Below, piece by piece: positions 25,856 to 33,470 of a DNA stretch of 64,000 nt (positions within the stretch are counted from its first letter, which is position 1; every line of letters begins with the position of its first letter). The stretch is taken from assembly GCF_000820515.1 (NCBI RefSeq), contig NZ_JXDG01000068.1, positions 1 to 64,000 on the forward strand, written 5' to 3'. The notes beneath the pieces were generated by a model. The model made no database searches and was not told the origin of the DNA. It saw only the letters and a program-made list of their open reading frames with translations. The position numbers and the translations under genes are program-made. The DNA is from Pseudomonas batumici (GTDB taxonomy: Bacteria > Pseudomonadota > Gammaproteobacteria > Pseudomonadales > Pseudomonadaceae).

Positions 25856-27054
25856 CCCGGACCGACTCCGCGCCGCCGCTGATCCACGGCAGCGCCCCCA
25901 GCCCTCGGGCGGCCCTGTCACCGCTGCCGCCCCTGGCGCTGTACATCCATATCCCCTGGTGCGTGCGCAAATGCCCGTATTGCGACTTCAACTCCCATGC
26001 CGCGAGCCCCGTGCTGCCGGAAGAGGAGTATGTCGACGCGCTGCTGGCCGATCTCGACCAGGACCTGCACGCGGTGTATGGCCGTGAATTGAGCTCGATC
26101 TTCTTCGGTGGCGGCACGCCCAGCCTGTTCAGCGCCCAGGCGCTGGGGCGACTGCTCAAGGGCGTCGAAGCGCGTATCCCGTTCGCCGGCGATATCGAAA
26201 TCACCCTGGAAGCCAACCCCGGGACGTTCGAGCAGGAAAAATTCATCGCCTATCGCCAACTGGGCATCAATCGACTGTCCATCGGCATCCAGAGCTTCCA
26301 GGAAGACAAGCTCAAGGCCCTGGGCCGCATCCATACCGGCGGCGAAGCCGTGCGGGCAGCGGATATGGCGCGCCAAGCCGGGTTCGACAACTTCAACCTG
26401 GACCTGATGCACGGCCTGCCGGACCAGTCCCTGGAGGATGCCCTGGCCGACCTGCGCCAGGCCATTGCCCTGAAGCCCACGCATCTGTCCTGGTACCAGC
26501 TCACCCTCGAGCCGAACACCGTGTTCTGGAACCAGCCGCCGGTGCTGCCGGAAGACGATACCCTGTGGGATATCCAGGAAGCCGGCCAGGCCCTGCTGGC
26601 CGAGCACGGTTACGCCCAGTACGAAGTCTCGGCCTATGCCCAGCCCGGGCGGACGGCGCGACACAACCTCAATTACTGGAGCTTCGGCGATTTCATCGGT
26701 ATCGGCGCCGGCGCCCATGGCAAGCTCAGCCACCCGGACGGGCGCATCGTGCGCACCTGGAAAACCCGCCTGCCCAAGGACTACCTGAATCCGGCCAAGG
26801 CCTTCCAGGCCGGGGAAAAAGCCCTGCCCAACGATGAGCTGCCGTTCGAGTTCCTGATGAACGCCCTGCGCCTGACCGAGGGCGTCGACGCCGTCTTGTT
26901 CCCGCAACGTACCGGGCTTAGTCTCGACAGCTTGAACGAAGCACGCGCCGAAGCAGAACAAAGTGGCCTGTTACAGGTCGAACCGTCACGCCTGGCGGCC
27001 ACCACCCGCGGACAGCTGTTTCTCAACGACCTGCTGCACTACTTTTTGACCTAA
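25852..27054 (+). CDS. hemW: Radical SAM heme chaperone HemW
   Basis: A 400-residue radical SAM protein. The cluster motif is IPWCVRKCPYCDFNSH, the CxxxCxxC spacing typical of HemN/HemW. FFGGGTPSLFSAQALG, ITLEANPGTFEQEKF, GINRLSIGIQSFQ and FNLDLMHGLPDQ follow. HemW binds heme and inserts it into respiratory enzymes; it lacks the coproporphyrinogen oxidase features of HemN and is often misnamed as such. Start overlaps rdgB (ATGA). The first 20 residues form a Pro/Ser-rich tail before the core. Confidence 0.93.
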   Translation: MTRTDSAPPLIHGSAPSPRAALSPLPPLALYIHIPWCVRKCPYCDFNSHAASPVLPEEEYVDALLADLDQDLHAVYGRELSSIFFGGGTPSLFSAQALGRLLKGVEARIPFAGDIEITLEANPGTFEQEKFIAYRQLGINRLSIGIQSFQEDKLKALGRIHTGGEAVRAADMARQAGFDNFNLDLMHGLPDQSLEDALADLRQAIALKPTHLSWYQLTLEPNTVFWNQPPVLPEDDTLWDIQEAGQALLAEHGYAQYEVSAYAQPGRTARHNLNYWSFGDFIGIGAGAHGKLSHPDGRIVRTWKTRLPKDYLNPAKAFQAGEKALPNDELPFEFLMNALRLTEGVDAVLFPQRTGLSLDSLNEARAEAEQSGLLQVEPSRLAATTRGQLFLNDLLHYFLT

Positions 27055-27063
27055 GGAAACCCC

Positions 27064-27387
27064 ATGGACCTGGTACTCGACCTGCTCGCCACGGTGTCAC
27101 GCTGGAGCCGCAGCAACCTGTCGGAAATCGCCCTGGCGCTGGTGGGCTGCCTGCTGGTGCTGTTTGGCGCGGACATCAAGAGTTGGATCGATCAACGCCT
27201 GGGCAGCATCGCCGGCGCCTTGCGCGTGCCGCTGCTGGCCCTGCTGTGCATGATCGGCAGTGGCGCGGCACTGATCTACGCCACGCCCTGGGTGGTGCGG
27301 GGCTTGAGCCAGTTCAACAACTACAGCCTGGCGCCCGTGCTGTTGGTGGTACTGGTGTTGATCGGGGTGGTGGCGGATCGGCGCTGA
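27064..27387 (+). CDS. DUF3392 membrane protein
   Basis: A 107-residue inner-membrane protein with three hydrophobic segments: EIALALVGCLLVLFGADI, ALRVPLLALLCMIGSGAALIYA and LAPVLLVVLVLIGVVA. The SLRF-like turn is replaced by WIDQRLGSIAGALRVP. This matches the short DUF3392 family, of unknown function, found after hemW in Pseudomonas. The start follows AAGGAAA, 9 bases after the hemW stop. Confidence 0.85.
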   Translation: MDLVLDLLATVSRWSRSNLSEIALALVGCLLVLFGADIKSWIDQRLGSIAGALRVPLLALLCMIGSGAALIYATPWVVRGLSQFNNYSLAPVLLVVLVLIGVVADRR

Positions 27388-27409
27388 CTCAGAAGGTTAA
27401 CGCGGTCAA

Positions 27410-27495
27410 TGTAGGAGCCGGCTTGCCGGCGATGAGGCCAGCAAGTCTTGCATCGATCTTGCGGACGTCATCGCCGGCAAGCCGGCTCCTACAGG
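27410..27495. repeat. REP pair (REPIN), GCCGGC class
   Basis: TGTAGGAGCCGGCTTGCCGG.. (27410-27435) and its reverse complement (27469-27495) flank a spacer of about 33 bases. It lies between the convergent DUF3392 gene and trmB. Confidence 0.85.
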
Positions 27496-27541
27496 GGTTG
27501 CGGTGTGAGTGGGTTCACCTCACCGCCACAGGCCTCAGGCC

Positions 27542-28267
27542 TCAGGCCAGCTTCTCGAACTTCAAGTCCCAGACCCCATGCCCCAGCCGCTCGCCGCGGC
27601 GTTCGAACTTGGTGATCGGGCGCTCGGCCGGACGCGGCACGCACTTGCCGTCTTCCGCCAGGTTGCGGTAACCCGGCGCGACATTCATCACTTCCAGCAT
27701 GTACTCGGCATACGGCTCCCAGTCGGTGGCCATGTGCAAAATCCCGCCGACCTTCAGCTTGCTGCGCACCAGCTCGGCAAAGGACGCCTGGACGATACGC
27801 CGCTTGTGATGGCGGCTCTTGTGCCAAGGATCGGGGAAAAACAGCATCAGCCGATCCAGGCTGTTGTCCGCCACGCAGCGGTTGAGCACTTCAATGGCGT
27901 CGCAGTCGTAGACCCGCAGGTTTTTCAGGCCCTGGGTCAGCACGCCATTGAGCAGCGCACCGACACCCGGACGGTGCACTTCGACACCGATAAAGTCCTG
28001 CTCCGGCGCGGCCGCCGCCATCTCCAGCAGGGAATGGCCCATGCCGAAGCCGATTTCCAGCGAGCGCGGCGCCGAACGGCCGAACACCTGGTCGAAATCC
28101 ACCGGCGCATCGGCCAGCGGCAGGACGAACAGCGGCGCGCCCTGCTCCAGGCCCTTCTGCTGGCCTTCAGTCATGCGCCCGGCGCGCATCACGAAACTCT
28201 TGATACGGCGGTGTTGGCGCTCTTCGCCTTCTTCCGTCTGGATTGGCGTGTCGTTCGATTCAGTCAT
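27542..28267 (-). CDS. trmB: tRNA (guanine-N7-)-methyltransferase
   Basis: A 241-residue SAM-dependent enzyme that makes m7G at position 46 of tRNA. The start is the ATG at 28267 (MTESNDTP). The variable acidic N-terminus is followed by RRIKSFVMRAGRMTEGQQ. Motif I is LEIGFGMGHSLLEMA, then IGVEVHRPGVGALL, and the family signature DRLMLFFPDPWHKSRHHKRRIVQ with catalytic Asp. TKFERRGERLGHGVWDL is the typical C-terminus. It starts 9 bases after the thiG stop, so it is probably co-transcribed with thiS-thiG. Confidence 0.96.
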   Translation of the reverse strand: MTESNDTPIQTEEGEERQHRRIKSFVMRAGRMTEGQQKGLEQGAPLFVLPLADAPVDFDQVFGRSAPRSLEIGFGMGHSLLEMAAAAPEQDFIGVEVHRPGVGALLNGVLTQGLKNLRVYDCDAIEVLNRCVADNSLDRLMLFFPDPWHKSRHHKRRIVQASFAELVRSKLKVGGILHMATDWEPYAEYMLEVMNVAPGYRNLAEDGKCVPRPAERPITKFERRGERLGHGVWDLKFEKLA

Positions 28268-28276
28268 CAAAGGCTC

Positions 28277-29071
28277 TTACTTGATCAGACCATCCAGCGG
28301 CGAGGAAGCGCTGGCATAGAGTTTTTTCGGCATGCGCCCGGCGAGGTAGGCCAGGCGGCCGGCAACGATGGCGTGTTTCATGGCTTCGGCCATCAGGATC
28401 GGTTGCTGGGCGTGGGCGATGGCCGAGTTCATCAGCACCGCTTCGCAACCCAGTTCCATGGCGATGGTGGCGTCGGACGCGGTACCGACACCGGCGTCTA
28501 CCAGCACGGGGATCTTCGCTTCTTCGAGGATGATCTGCAGGTTGTACGGGTTGCAGATCCCCAGGCCGGTGCCGATCAGGCCGGCCAGCGGCATGACCGC
28601 GATGCAGCCGATTTCCGCCAGTTGCCGGGCGATGATCGGGTCATCGCTGGTGTAGACCATCACGTCGAAGCCTTCCTTGACCAGCACTTCGGCGGCCTTG
28701 AGGGTTTCGATCACGTTCGGGAACAGGGTTTTCTGGTCGGCCAGGACTTCCAGCTTCACCAGGTTGTGGCCGTCCAGCAGCTCACGGGCCAGGCGGCAGG
28801 TGCGCACGGCCTCGATGGCGTCATAGCAACCGGCGGTGTTCGGCAGGATGGTGTAGCGATCCGGCGGCAGGACATCCAGCAGGTTCGGTTCACCCGGGTT
28901 CTGGCCGAGATTGGTCCGACGCACGGCCACGGTGACGATCTCGGCACCCGAGGCTTCGATGGCCAGACGGGTTTCTTCCATGTCACGGTATTTGCCGGTG
29001 CCCACCAGCAGGCGGGACTGATAGGTACGGCCGGCCAACACGAAGGGCTTGTCGCTGCGAACAGTGCTCAT
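28277..29071 (-). CDS. thiG: Thiazole synthase
   Basis: A 264-residue TIM-barrel enzyme that joins deoxyxylulose phosphate, dehydroglycine and ThiS thiocarboxylate sulfur into the thiazole of thiamine. It starts at the ATG at 29071 (MSTVRSDKPFVLAGRTYQSRL). LLVGTGKYRDMEETRLAIEASGAEIVTVAVRR and LPNTAGCYDAIEAVRTCRLARE are family signatures. The Schiff-base Lys is in LVKLEVLADQKTLFP, and the phosphate site is in VLVDAGVGTASDATIAMELG. Upstream frame to 29200 is not translated, as thiS sits there. Confidence 0.96.
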   Translation of the reverse strand: MSTVRSDKPFVLAGRTYQSRLLVGTGKYRDMEETRLAIEASGAEIVTVAVRRTNLGQNPGEPNLLDVLPPDRYTILPNTAGCYDAIEAVRTCRLARELLDGHNLVKLEVLADQKTLFPNVIETLKAAEVLVKEGFDVMVYTSDDPIIARQLAEIGCIAVMPLAGLIGTGLGICNPYNLQIILEEAKIPVLVDAGVGTASDATIAMELGCEAVLMNSAIAHAQQPILMAEAMKHAIVAGRLAYLAGRMPKKLYASASSPLDGLIK

Positions 29072-29135
29072 TCGGAAATCCTCTTGAAAGGTTGAGGGCT
29101 TGCAGGGGGGATCAGGGCGTGGGACCGCGGCGGGA

Positions 29136-29336
29136 TCAACCGCCACCGATAGCGTGCACCACTTCGACCTGATCGCCTTCACGCAGGGCGGTTTCGCCAT
29201 GTTGGCTGCGCGGAACGATATCCAGGTTCAGCTCCACCGCCACCCGCCGCCCGACCAGGTCGAGCCGGGCCAGCAACGCCGCGACGGTCTCGCCATCGGG
29301 CAGTTCAAAGGATTCGCCGTTCAATTGAATGCGCAT
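29136..29336 (-). CDS. thiS: Sulfur carrier protein ThiS
   Basis: A 66-residue ubiquitin-like sulfur carrier. It ends with the essential Gly-Gly (HAIGGG), adenylated by ThiF and then thiocarboxylated. MRIQLNGESFELPDGETVAA is the beta-grasp N-terminus, and RVAVELNLDIVPRSQH the central strand. The start at 29336 fits the family; two ATG codons slightly upstream would add six residues and have no clear ribosome site. It heads thiS-thiG-trmB, with a 64-base gap to thiG. Confidence 0.93.
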   Translation of the reverse strand: MRIQLNGESFELPDGETVAALLARLDLVGRRVAVELNLDIVPRSQHGETALREGDQVEVVHAIGGG

Positions 29337-29423
29337 GCGCCGGGCTGCCATCATTTTTAGGGGCCAGCATTCTAGCCCGATCAGTCCGGGCGACCCAAGC
29401 CATTCGTCGACCTGAGGGTCAGC

Positions 29424-29804
29424 TCACGCCGCCGCTTGCAGGCGCCAGGCGGCCAGACCGAGGCAGAACCAGCCGACCAGGAAGCCCAGGCCGCCGAACG
29501 GGGTGATGATGCCCAGCTTGCCGATGCCGGTGAGGGTCAACAGATACAGGCTGCCGGAGAACAGCATAATCCCGACGGCGAAGGAAACGCCGGCCCAGGT
29601 GACCAGGCGCCCCGGAATATGCGCCGCCAGCAGCGCGACACCGAACAGCGCCAGGGCATGCACCAACTGATAGGTCACGCCGGTGTGGAAGATCGCCAGG
29701 TACTCCGCGCTCAGGCGGTCTTTCAGGCCGTGGGCGGCAAAGGCCCCCAGGGCCACGCCGGTAAAACCGAAAAAGGCGGCCAGCAGCAAAAAACCACGCA
29801 ACAT
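29424..29804 (-). CDS. DUF423 membrane protein
   Basis: A 126-residue integral membrane protein with four predicted helices. The family mark GVALGAFAAHGLKDRLS follows the first helix, then TGVTYQLVHALALFGVALLA, and ITPFGGLGFLVGWFCLGLAAW at the end. The start at 29804 is preferred because GGAG lies 6 bases upstream; an earlier ATG would overlap it. Function is unknown. It is divergent from mtgA, with 70 bases between starts. Confidence 0.88.
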   Translation of the reverse strand: MLRGFLLLAAFFGFTGVALGAFAAHGLKDRLSAEYLAIFHTGVTYQLVHALALFGVALLAAHIPGRLVTWAGVSFAVGIMLFSGSLYLLTLTGIGKLGIITPFGGLGFLVGWFCLGLAAWRLQAAA

Positions 29805-29874
29805 GACGAACTCCATCCAGGGGGCACAGGGTCTGTATAATGGCCCGCTCCCACGCCCCGGCCAAGCCATCTCT

Positions 29875-30597
29875 ATGTTGCAATTCCTGTTTCGTCGCCT
29901 GATCACCGTCCTGAAATGGTTCGCCATCGGCAGCGTGCTGCTGGTGCTGCTGTTTCGTTGGGTACCGCCGCCCGGGACCGCGCTGATGGTCGAGCGCAAG
30001 ATCGAGTCGTGGAGCGATGGCCAGCCCATCGACCTGCAACGCAGCTGGCGCCCGTGGAGCGAGATCTCCGACGAGCTGAAAGTCGCGGTGATGGCCGGCG
30101 AGGACCAGAAATTCCCTGAACACTGGGGTTTCGACTTCGATGCGATCCAAGCCGCCTTCGAGCACAACGAGCGCGGCGGTTCGATTCGCGGCGCCAGCAC
30201 CTTGAGCCAGCAGGTGTCGAAGAACCTGTTTCTGTGGTCGGGCCGCAGTTATTTCCGTAAGGGGCTGGAGGCCTGGTTTACTGCGCTGATCGAACTGACC
30301 TGGCCCAAGCAGCGGATTCTCGAGGTGTACCTGAACAGCGTCGAGTGGGACGACGGCGTGTTCGGCGCGGAAGCGGCGGCGCGGCATCACTTTGGCGTCA
30401 GCGCGGCGGGCTTGTCGCGCCAGCAGGCCAGTTTGCTGGCGGCCGTACTGCCCAATCCGCGGGAGTGGAGCGCCAGCCATCCGAACACCTATGTGGCGCG
30501 CCGGGCGGGCTGGATTCGCCAGCAGATGAACCAGTTGGGTGGGGATGAGTACCTGGTGGGGCTGAACAGCTCGCGCAGGGCGCCCTGGGCGATGTGA
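29875..30597 (+). CDS. mtgA: Monofunctional peptidoglycan glycosyltransferase
   Basis: A 240-residue GT51 enzyme that polymerises lipid II into glycan strands. A membrane anchor (ITVLKWFAIGSVLLVLLF, residues 9-27) is followed by the catalytic domain in the periplasm. The catalytic Glu is in VMAGEDQKFPEHWGFDFDAI, then RGASTLSQQVSKNLFLW, the second Glu in KQRILEVYLNSVEW, and GVFGAEAAARHHFG. No transpeptidase domain is present. The start at 29875 lacks a strong ribosome site, but the frame before it has none of the family. Confidence 0.93.
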   Translation: MLQFLFRRLITVLKWFAIGSVLLVLLFRWVPPPGTALMVERKIESWSDGQPIDLQRSWRPWSEISDELKVAVMAGEDQKFPEHWGFDFDAIQAAFEHNERGGSIRGASTLSQQVSKNLFLWSGRSYFRKGLEAWFTALIELTWPKQRILEVYLNSVEWDDGVFGAEAAARHHFGVSAAGLSRQQASLLAAVLPNPREWSASHPNTYVARRAGWIRQQMNQLGGDEYLVGLNSSRRAPWAM

Positions 30598-30608
30598 TCT
30601 CCGGGGCC

Positions 30609-30713
30609 TCATCGCGAGCAATCGAGCGTCGACCGGCTGCTCCTACAGGGCCAGCGTCGTTCACAAAACTTCGGCACGCCGCCGACACTGTAGGAGCAAG
30701 CTTGCTCGCGAGA
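30609..30713. repeat. REP pair, one member rearranged
   Basis: A right-hand REP reads CTGTAGGAGCAAGCTTGCTC.. (30689-30712). The left partner, in opposite orientation (30609-30648), keeps CATCGCGAGCAA and GCTCCTACAG ends, but 12 extra bases split its core. Lies between mtgA and rpoH 3' ends. Confidence 0.7.
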
Positions 30714-30751
30714 CGCCCGCCCAGGCACTGCAAATTCCGAACTTCAAAACA

Positions 30752-30782
30752 AAAACGCCCCGATCAACTCGGGGCGTTTTTC
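30752..30782. terminator. Intrinsic terminator of rpoH (bidirectional form)
   Basis: AAAAACGCCCCG (30751-30762) and CGGGGCGTTTTT (30770-30781) pair around 7 bases (ATCAACT). On the minus strand the hairpin is followed by a T run just 14 bases past the rpoH stop; on the plus strand the T run serves transcripts from mtgA. Confidence 0.9.
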
Positions 30783-30795
30783 ATTGCGTCAGCGC

Positions 30796-31650
30796 TTAAG
30801 CGGCAATCGACAGCTTCAGCTTGTTCATCGCACTCTTTTCCAGCTGGCGAATACGCTCGGCCGAAACGTTGTACTTCTGCGCCAGGTCGTGCAGCGTGGC
30901 CTTCTCCTCCGCCAGCCAGCGCTGGTAGAGAATGTCACGGCTGCGCTCGTCCAGCACTTCCAGGGCTTCATGCAGGTTGCTGTTGGAGTTTTCGCTCCAA
31001 TCGGCATCTTCCAGCTGACGCGCCGGGTCATACCGGTGGTCTTCCAGGTAATTGGCCGGAGACTGGAACGCGCTGTCGTCGTCGGCTTCCGCCGCCGGGT
31101 CGAAGGCCATGTCCTGGCCGGTCAGCCGACTTTCCATCTCGCGCACTTCACGCGGCTCCACCCCCAGGCTTTCCGCCACGCGGTGGACTTCCTCGTTGTT
31201 CAGCCAGGCCAGACGCTTCTTCTGGCTGCGCAGGTTGAAGAACAGCTTGCGCTGGGCCTTGGTGGTCGCCACCTTCACGATGCGCCAGTTGCGCAGGATG
31301 AATTCGTGGATTTCCGCCTTGATCCAGTGCACGGCGAACGACACCAGGCGCACGCCCATTTCCGGGTTGAAGCGCTTCACGGCCTTCATCAGGCCGACGT
31401 TGCCTTCCTGGATCAGGTCAGCCTGCGCCAGACCGTAGCCGGAATAGCTACGGGCGATATGGACGACAAACCGCAGGTGGGCAAGCACCATCTGCCGAGC
31501 CGCCTCCAGATCCTGCTCATAGTAGAGACTCTCGGCCAGTTCACGCTCCTGCTCCGGCGTCAGCAAGGGAATGCTGTTCACCGTGTTCACGTAGGCCTCC
31601 AGGTTCGCACCCGGGACCAACGCGTAAGCAGGTTGCAAAGAAGTGGTCAT
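30796..31650 (-). CDS. rpoH: RNA polymerase heat-shock sigma factor RpoH (sigma-32)
   Basis: A 284-residue sigma factor. Region 2 reads LVLAHLRFVVHIARSYSGYGLAQADLIQEGNVGLMKAVKRFNP, including the core-binding helix; SFAVHWIKAEIHEFILRNWRIVKVATTKAQRKLFFNLR is the region 2.4 plus RpoH box that FtsH and DnaK act on. Region 4 ends ERIRQLEKSAMNKLKLSIAA. The start at the ATG at 31650 (MTTSLQPAYALVPGANLEAY) gives the same length as in P. aeruginosa, with GGAGG in the leader. RpoH drives chaperone and protease genes upon heat. It follows ftsX with 129 bases between, which hold its own promoter and a leader hairpin. Confidence 0.97.
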   Translation of the reverse strand: MTTSLQPAYALVPGANLEAYVNTVNSIPLLTPEQERELAESLYYEQDLEAARQMVLAHLRFVVHIARSYSGYGLAQADLIQEGNVGLMKAVKRFNPEMGVRLVSFAVHWIKAEIHEFILRNWRIVKVATTKAQRKLFFNLRSQKKRLAWLNNEEVHRVAESLGVEPREVREMESRLTGQDMAFDPAAEADDDSAFQSPANYLEDHRYDPARQLEDADWSENSNSNLHEALEVLDERSRDILYQRWLAEEKATLHDLAQKYNVSAERIRQLEKSAMNKLKLSIAA

Positions 31651-31680
31651 ACGAAAAAACCTCCGACTCACATAACTCGT

Positions 31681-31695
31681 GCAGTGATGCACTGC
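31681..31695 (-). promoter_or_regulatory. Leader hairpin upstream of rpoH
   Basis: GCAGTG and CACTGC arms around three bases form a 6-bp perfect hairpin 31 to 45 bases before the rpoH start codon. Pseudomonas rpoH leaders are known to act as RNA thermometers; whether this hairpin is part of one is inference, since the GGAGG ribosome site itself is not in the stem. Confidence 0.4.
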
Positions 31696-31779
31696 GAAAA
31701 TTGACCGGGAACCGCAGGACAAGTTCCCTAAACCACTGACACGGCCAATACAAGCGAAACCACATTAATCTGACATTAA

Positions 31780-32802
31780 CTACTTCGGCGCCAGCTCGCG
31801 TAAATGCCGTGCGACCGCAATCCAAGCACCGATATACCCCAAGAGCACCGCCCCAAGCAACAGGGACAGACCATCGGCCACCGGTACGCCGGCCAGGGCG
31901 AAATCACTGCCGTAGAGACCGGCCAGCCCGACCACCGCGTCATTCAGCCAGTTAAGGCCATAAGCCAGTACGCCCCAGGACAAAAACCCGGCACCGAAAC
32001 CATAAAGCGCGCCCATGTACAGAAAAGGCCTACGCACATAGCTATCAGTGCCGCCGACCAGTTTAATCACTTCGATCTCGGTGCGGCGGTTTTCAATATG
32101 AAGACGAATGGTATTGCCTATCACCAAAAGTAATGCAGACACCAGCAGCACCGTCAGGCCGAAGACGAACCGGTCGCCCAGCTTGAGAATCGCCGCCAGG
32201 CGCTCGACCCACACCAGGTCCAACTGGGCCTGTTGCACCTTGGGCAACTCGGCCAGGCGCTGGCGCAATGCCTCCAGGGTCGGCTTGTCGACTTCGTTCG
32301 GCGTCACCAGCACCACCCCCGGCAAGGGGTTCTGCGGCAGCTCCTTGAGCGCTTCGCCCAGGCCCGACTGTTGCTGGAACTCGTCCAGGGCCTTTTCCTT
32401 GCTGATGAACTCGGCATCCGCCACACCGGGCATGGCCTTGATCTGCTCGCTGAGGTGCTCGCCTTCGGTCGGGCTGGCATCCAGTTGCAGGTACAGGGAA
32501 ATCTGCGCCGCGCGCTGCCAGGAGCCGCCCAACCGCTCGACATTGCTCAGCAGCAGCGACAAGCCCATGGGCAGGCTCAGGGCCACCGCCATCACCAGGC
32601 AGGTAAAGAAGCTGCCGATCGGCTGCTTGCCCAGGCGGCGCAGGCTGTCCACCAGGCTGGCGCGGTGGCTTTCGATCCAGGCGTGCAGCAGGGTGCCGAA
32701 GTCCGGACCGTCGTCTTCGTTGCGTTTCTTCTTCGGCGGCTGCGGGTCGGAGGCTTTCGGGGCCACGCGTTCGGCCACTTTCGGGCTGCGGGTCGCACTC
32801 AT
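31780..32802 (-). CDS. ftsX: Cell division protein FtsX
   Basis: A 340-residue membrane partner of the ATPase FtsE. A charged cytoplasmic N-terminus (about 70 residues) leads into four membrane helices: FFTCLVMAVALSLPMGLSLLL, FVFGLTVLLVSALLLVIGNTI, GALYGFGAGFLSWGVLAYGL and LLLGAVLLGYIGAWIAVA. Between helices 1 and 2 is a large periplasmic loop, which recruits the amidase activator EnvC in related systems. FtsEX links divisome assembly to septal peptidoglycan cutting. It overlaps ftsE by 4 bases. Confidence 0.95.
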   Translation of the reverse strand: MSATRSPKVAERVAPKASDPQPPKKKRNEDDGPDFGTLLHAWIESHRASLVDSLRRLGKQPIGSFFTCLVMAVALSLPMGLSLLLSNVERLGGSWQRAAQISLYLQLDASPTEGEHLSEQIKAMPGVADAEFISKEKALDEFQQQSGLGEALKELPQNPLPGVVLVTPNEVDKPTLEALRQRLAELPKVQQAQLDLVWVERLAAILKLGDRFVFGLTVLLVSALLLVIGNTIRLHIENRRTEIEVIKLVGGTDSYVRRPFLYMGALYGFGAGFLSWGVLAYGLNWLNDAVVGLAGLYGSDFALAGVPVADGLSLLLGAVLLGYIGAWIAVARHLRELAPK

Positions 32803-33470
32803 ACGCCGGCCTCCCCGTCGCCGATCAATCGGCCGCGTTGCAGGGTCAGCATGCGGTGGCGCATGCGAGCGATCAGGGCCAGGTCGTGGCTGGCGATCAG
32901 CACGCTGGTGCCCAGGCGGTTGATGTCCTCGAACACGCCCATGATCTCCGCCGCCAGGCGCGGGTCGAGGTTACCGGTGGGTTCGTCCGCCAGCAGCAGG
33001 GCCGGACGGTGGACGATGGCGCGGGCAATGCCCACACGCTGTTGCTGGCCGGTGGAGAGGTCGCCGGGATAGAGGTCGGTCTTGTCCGACAGCGCCACGC
33101 GCTCCAGGGCCGAATCCACGCGCTTGACGATCTCGGCCTTGGACAGGCCGAGGATCTGCAGCGGCAGGGCGACGTTGTTGAACACCGTGCGATCGAACAG
33201 CAACTGGTGGTTCTGGAACACCACGCCGATCTGCCGGCGCAGGAACGGGATCTGCGCGTTGCTGATCTGGCCCAGGTCCTGCCCGGCCAGCAGCAGTTTG
33301 CCGGTGGTCGGACGTTCCATCGCCAGCAGCAGCCGCAACAGGGTACTTTTGCCCGCGCCGGAATGCCCGGTCACGAACAGGAATTCACCACGACGCACCC
33401 GAAAGCTCAGCTCATGCAAGCCGACGTGACCGTTCGGATAGCGTTTACCGACCTGTTCGAAACGAATCAT
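32799..33470 (-). CDS. ftsE: Cell division ATP-binding protein FtsE
   Basis: A 223-residue ABC ATPase. The start at 33470 (MIRFEQVGKRYPNGH) overlaps ftsY by 4 bases. Walker A is VTGHSGAGKSTLLRLL, Q-loop IGVVFQNHQLL, signature DLSTGQQQRVGIARAI, Walker B LLLADEPTGNLDP, H-loop LIASHDLAL. It drives FtsX at the septum. The frame continues upstream only because of the overlapped ftsY sequence. Confidence 0.97.
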   Translation of the reverse strand: MIRFEQVGKRYPNGHVGLHELSFRVRRGEFLFVTGHSGAGKSTLLRLLLAMERPTTGKLLLAGQDLGQISNAQIPFLRRQIGVVFQNHQLLFDRTVFNNVALPLQILGLSKAEIVKRVDSALERVALSDKTDLYPGDLSTGQQQRVGIARAIVHRPALLLADEPTGNLDPRLAAEIMGVFEDINRLGTSVLIASHDLALIARMRHRMLTLQRGRLIGDGEAGV

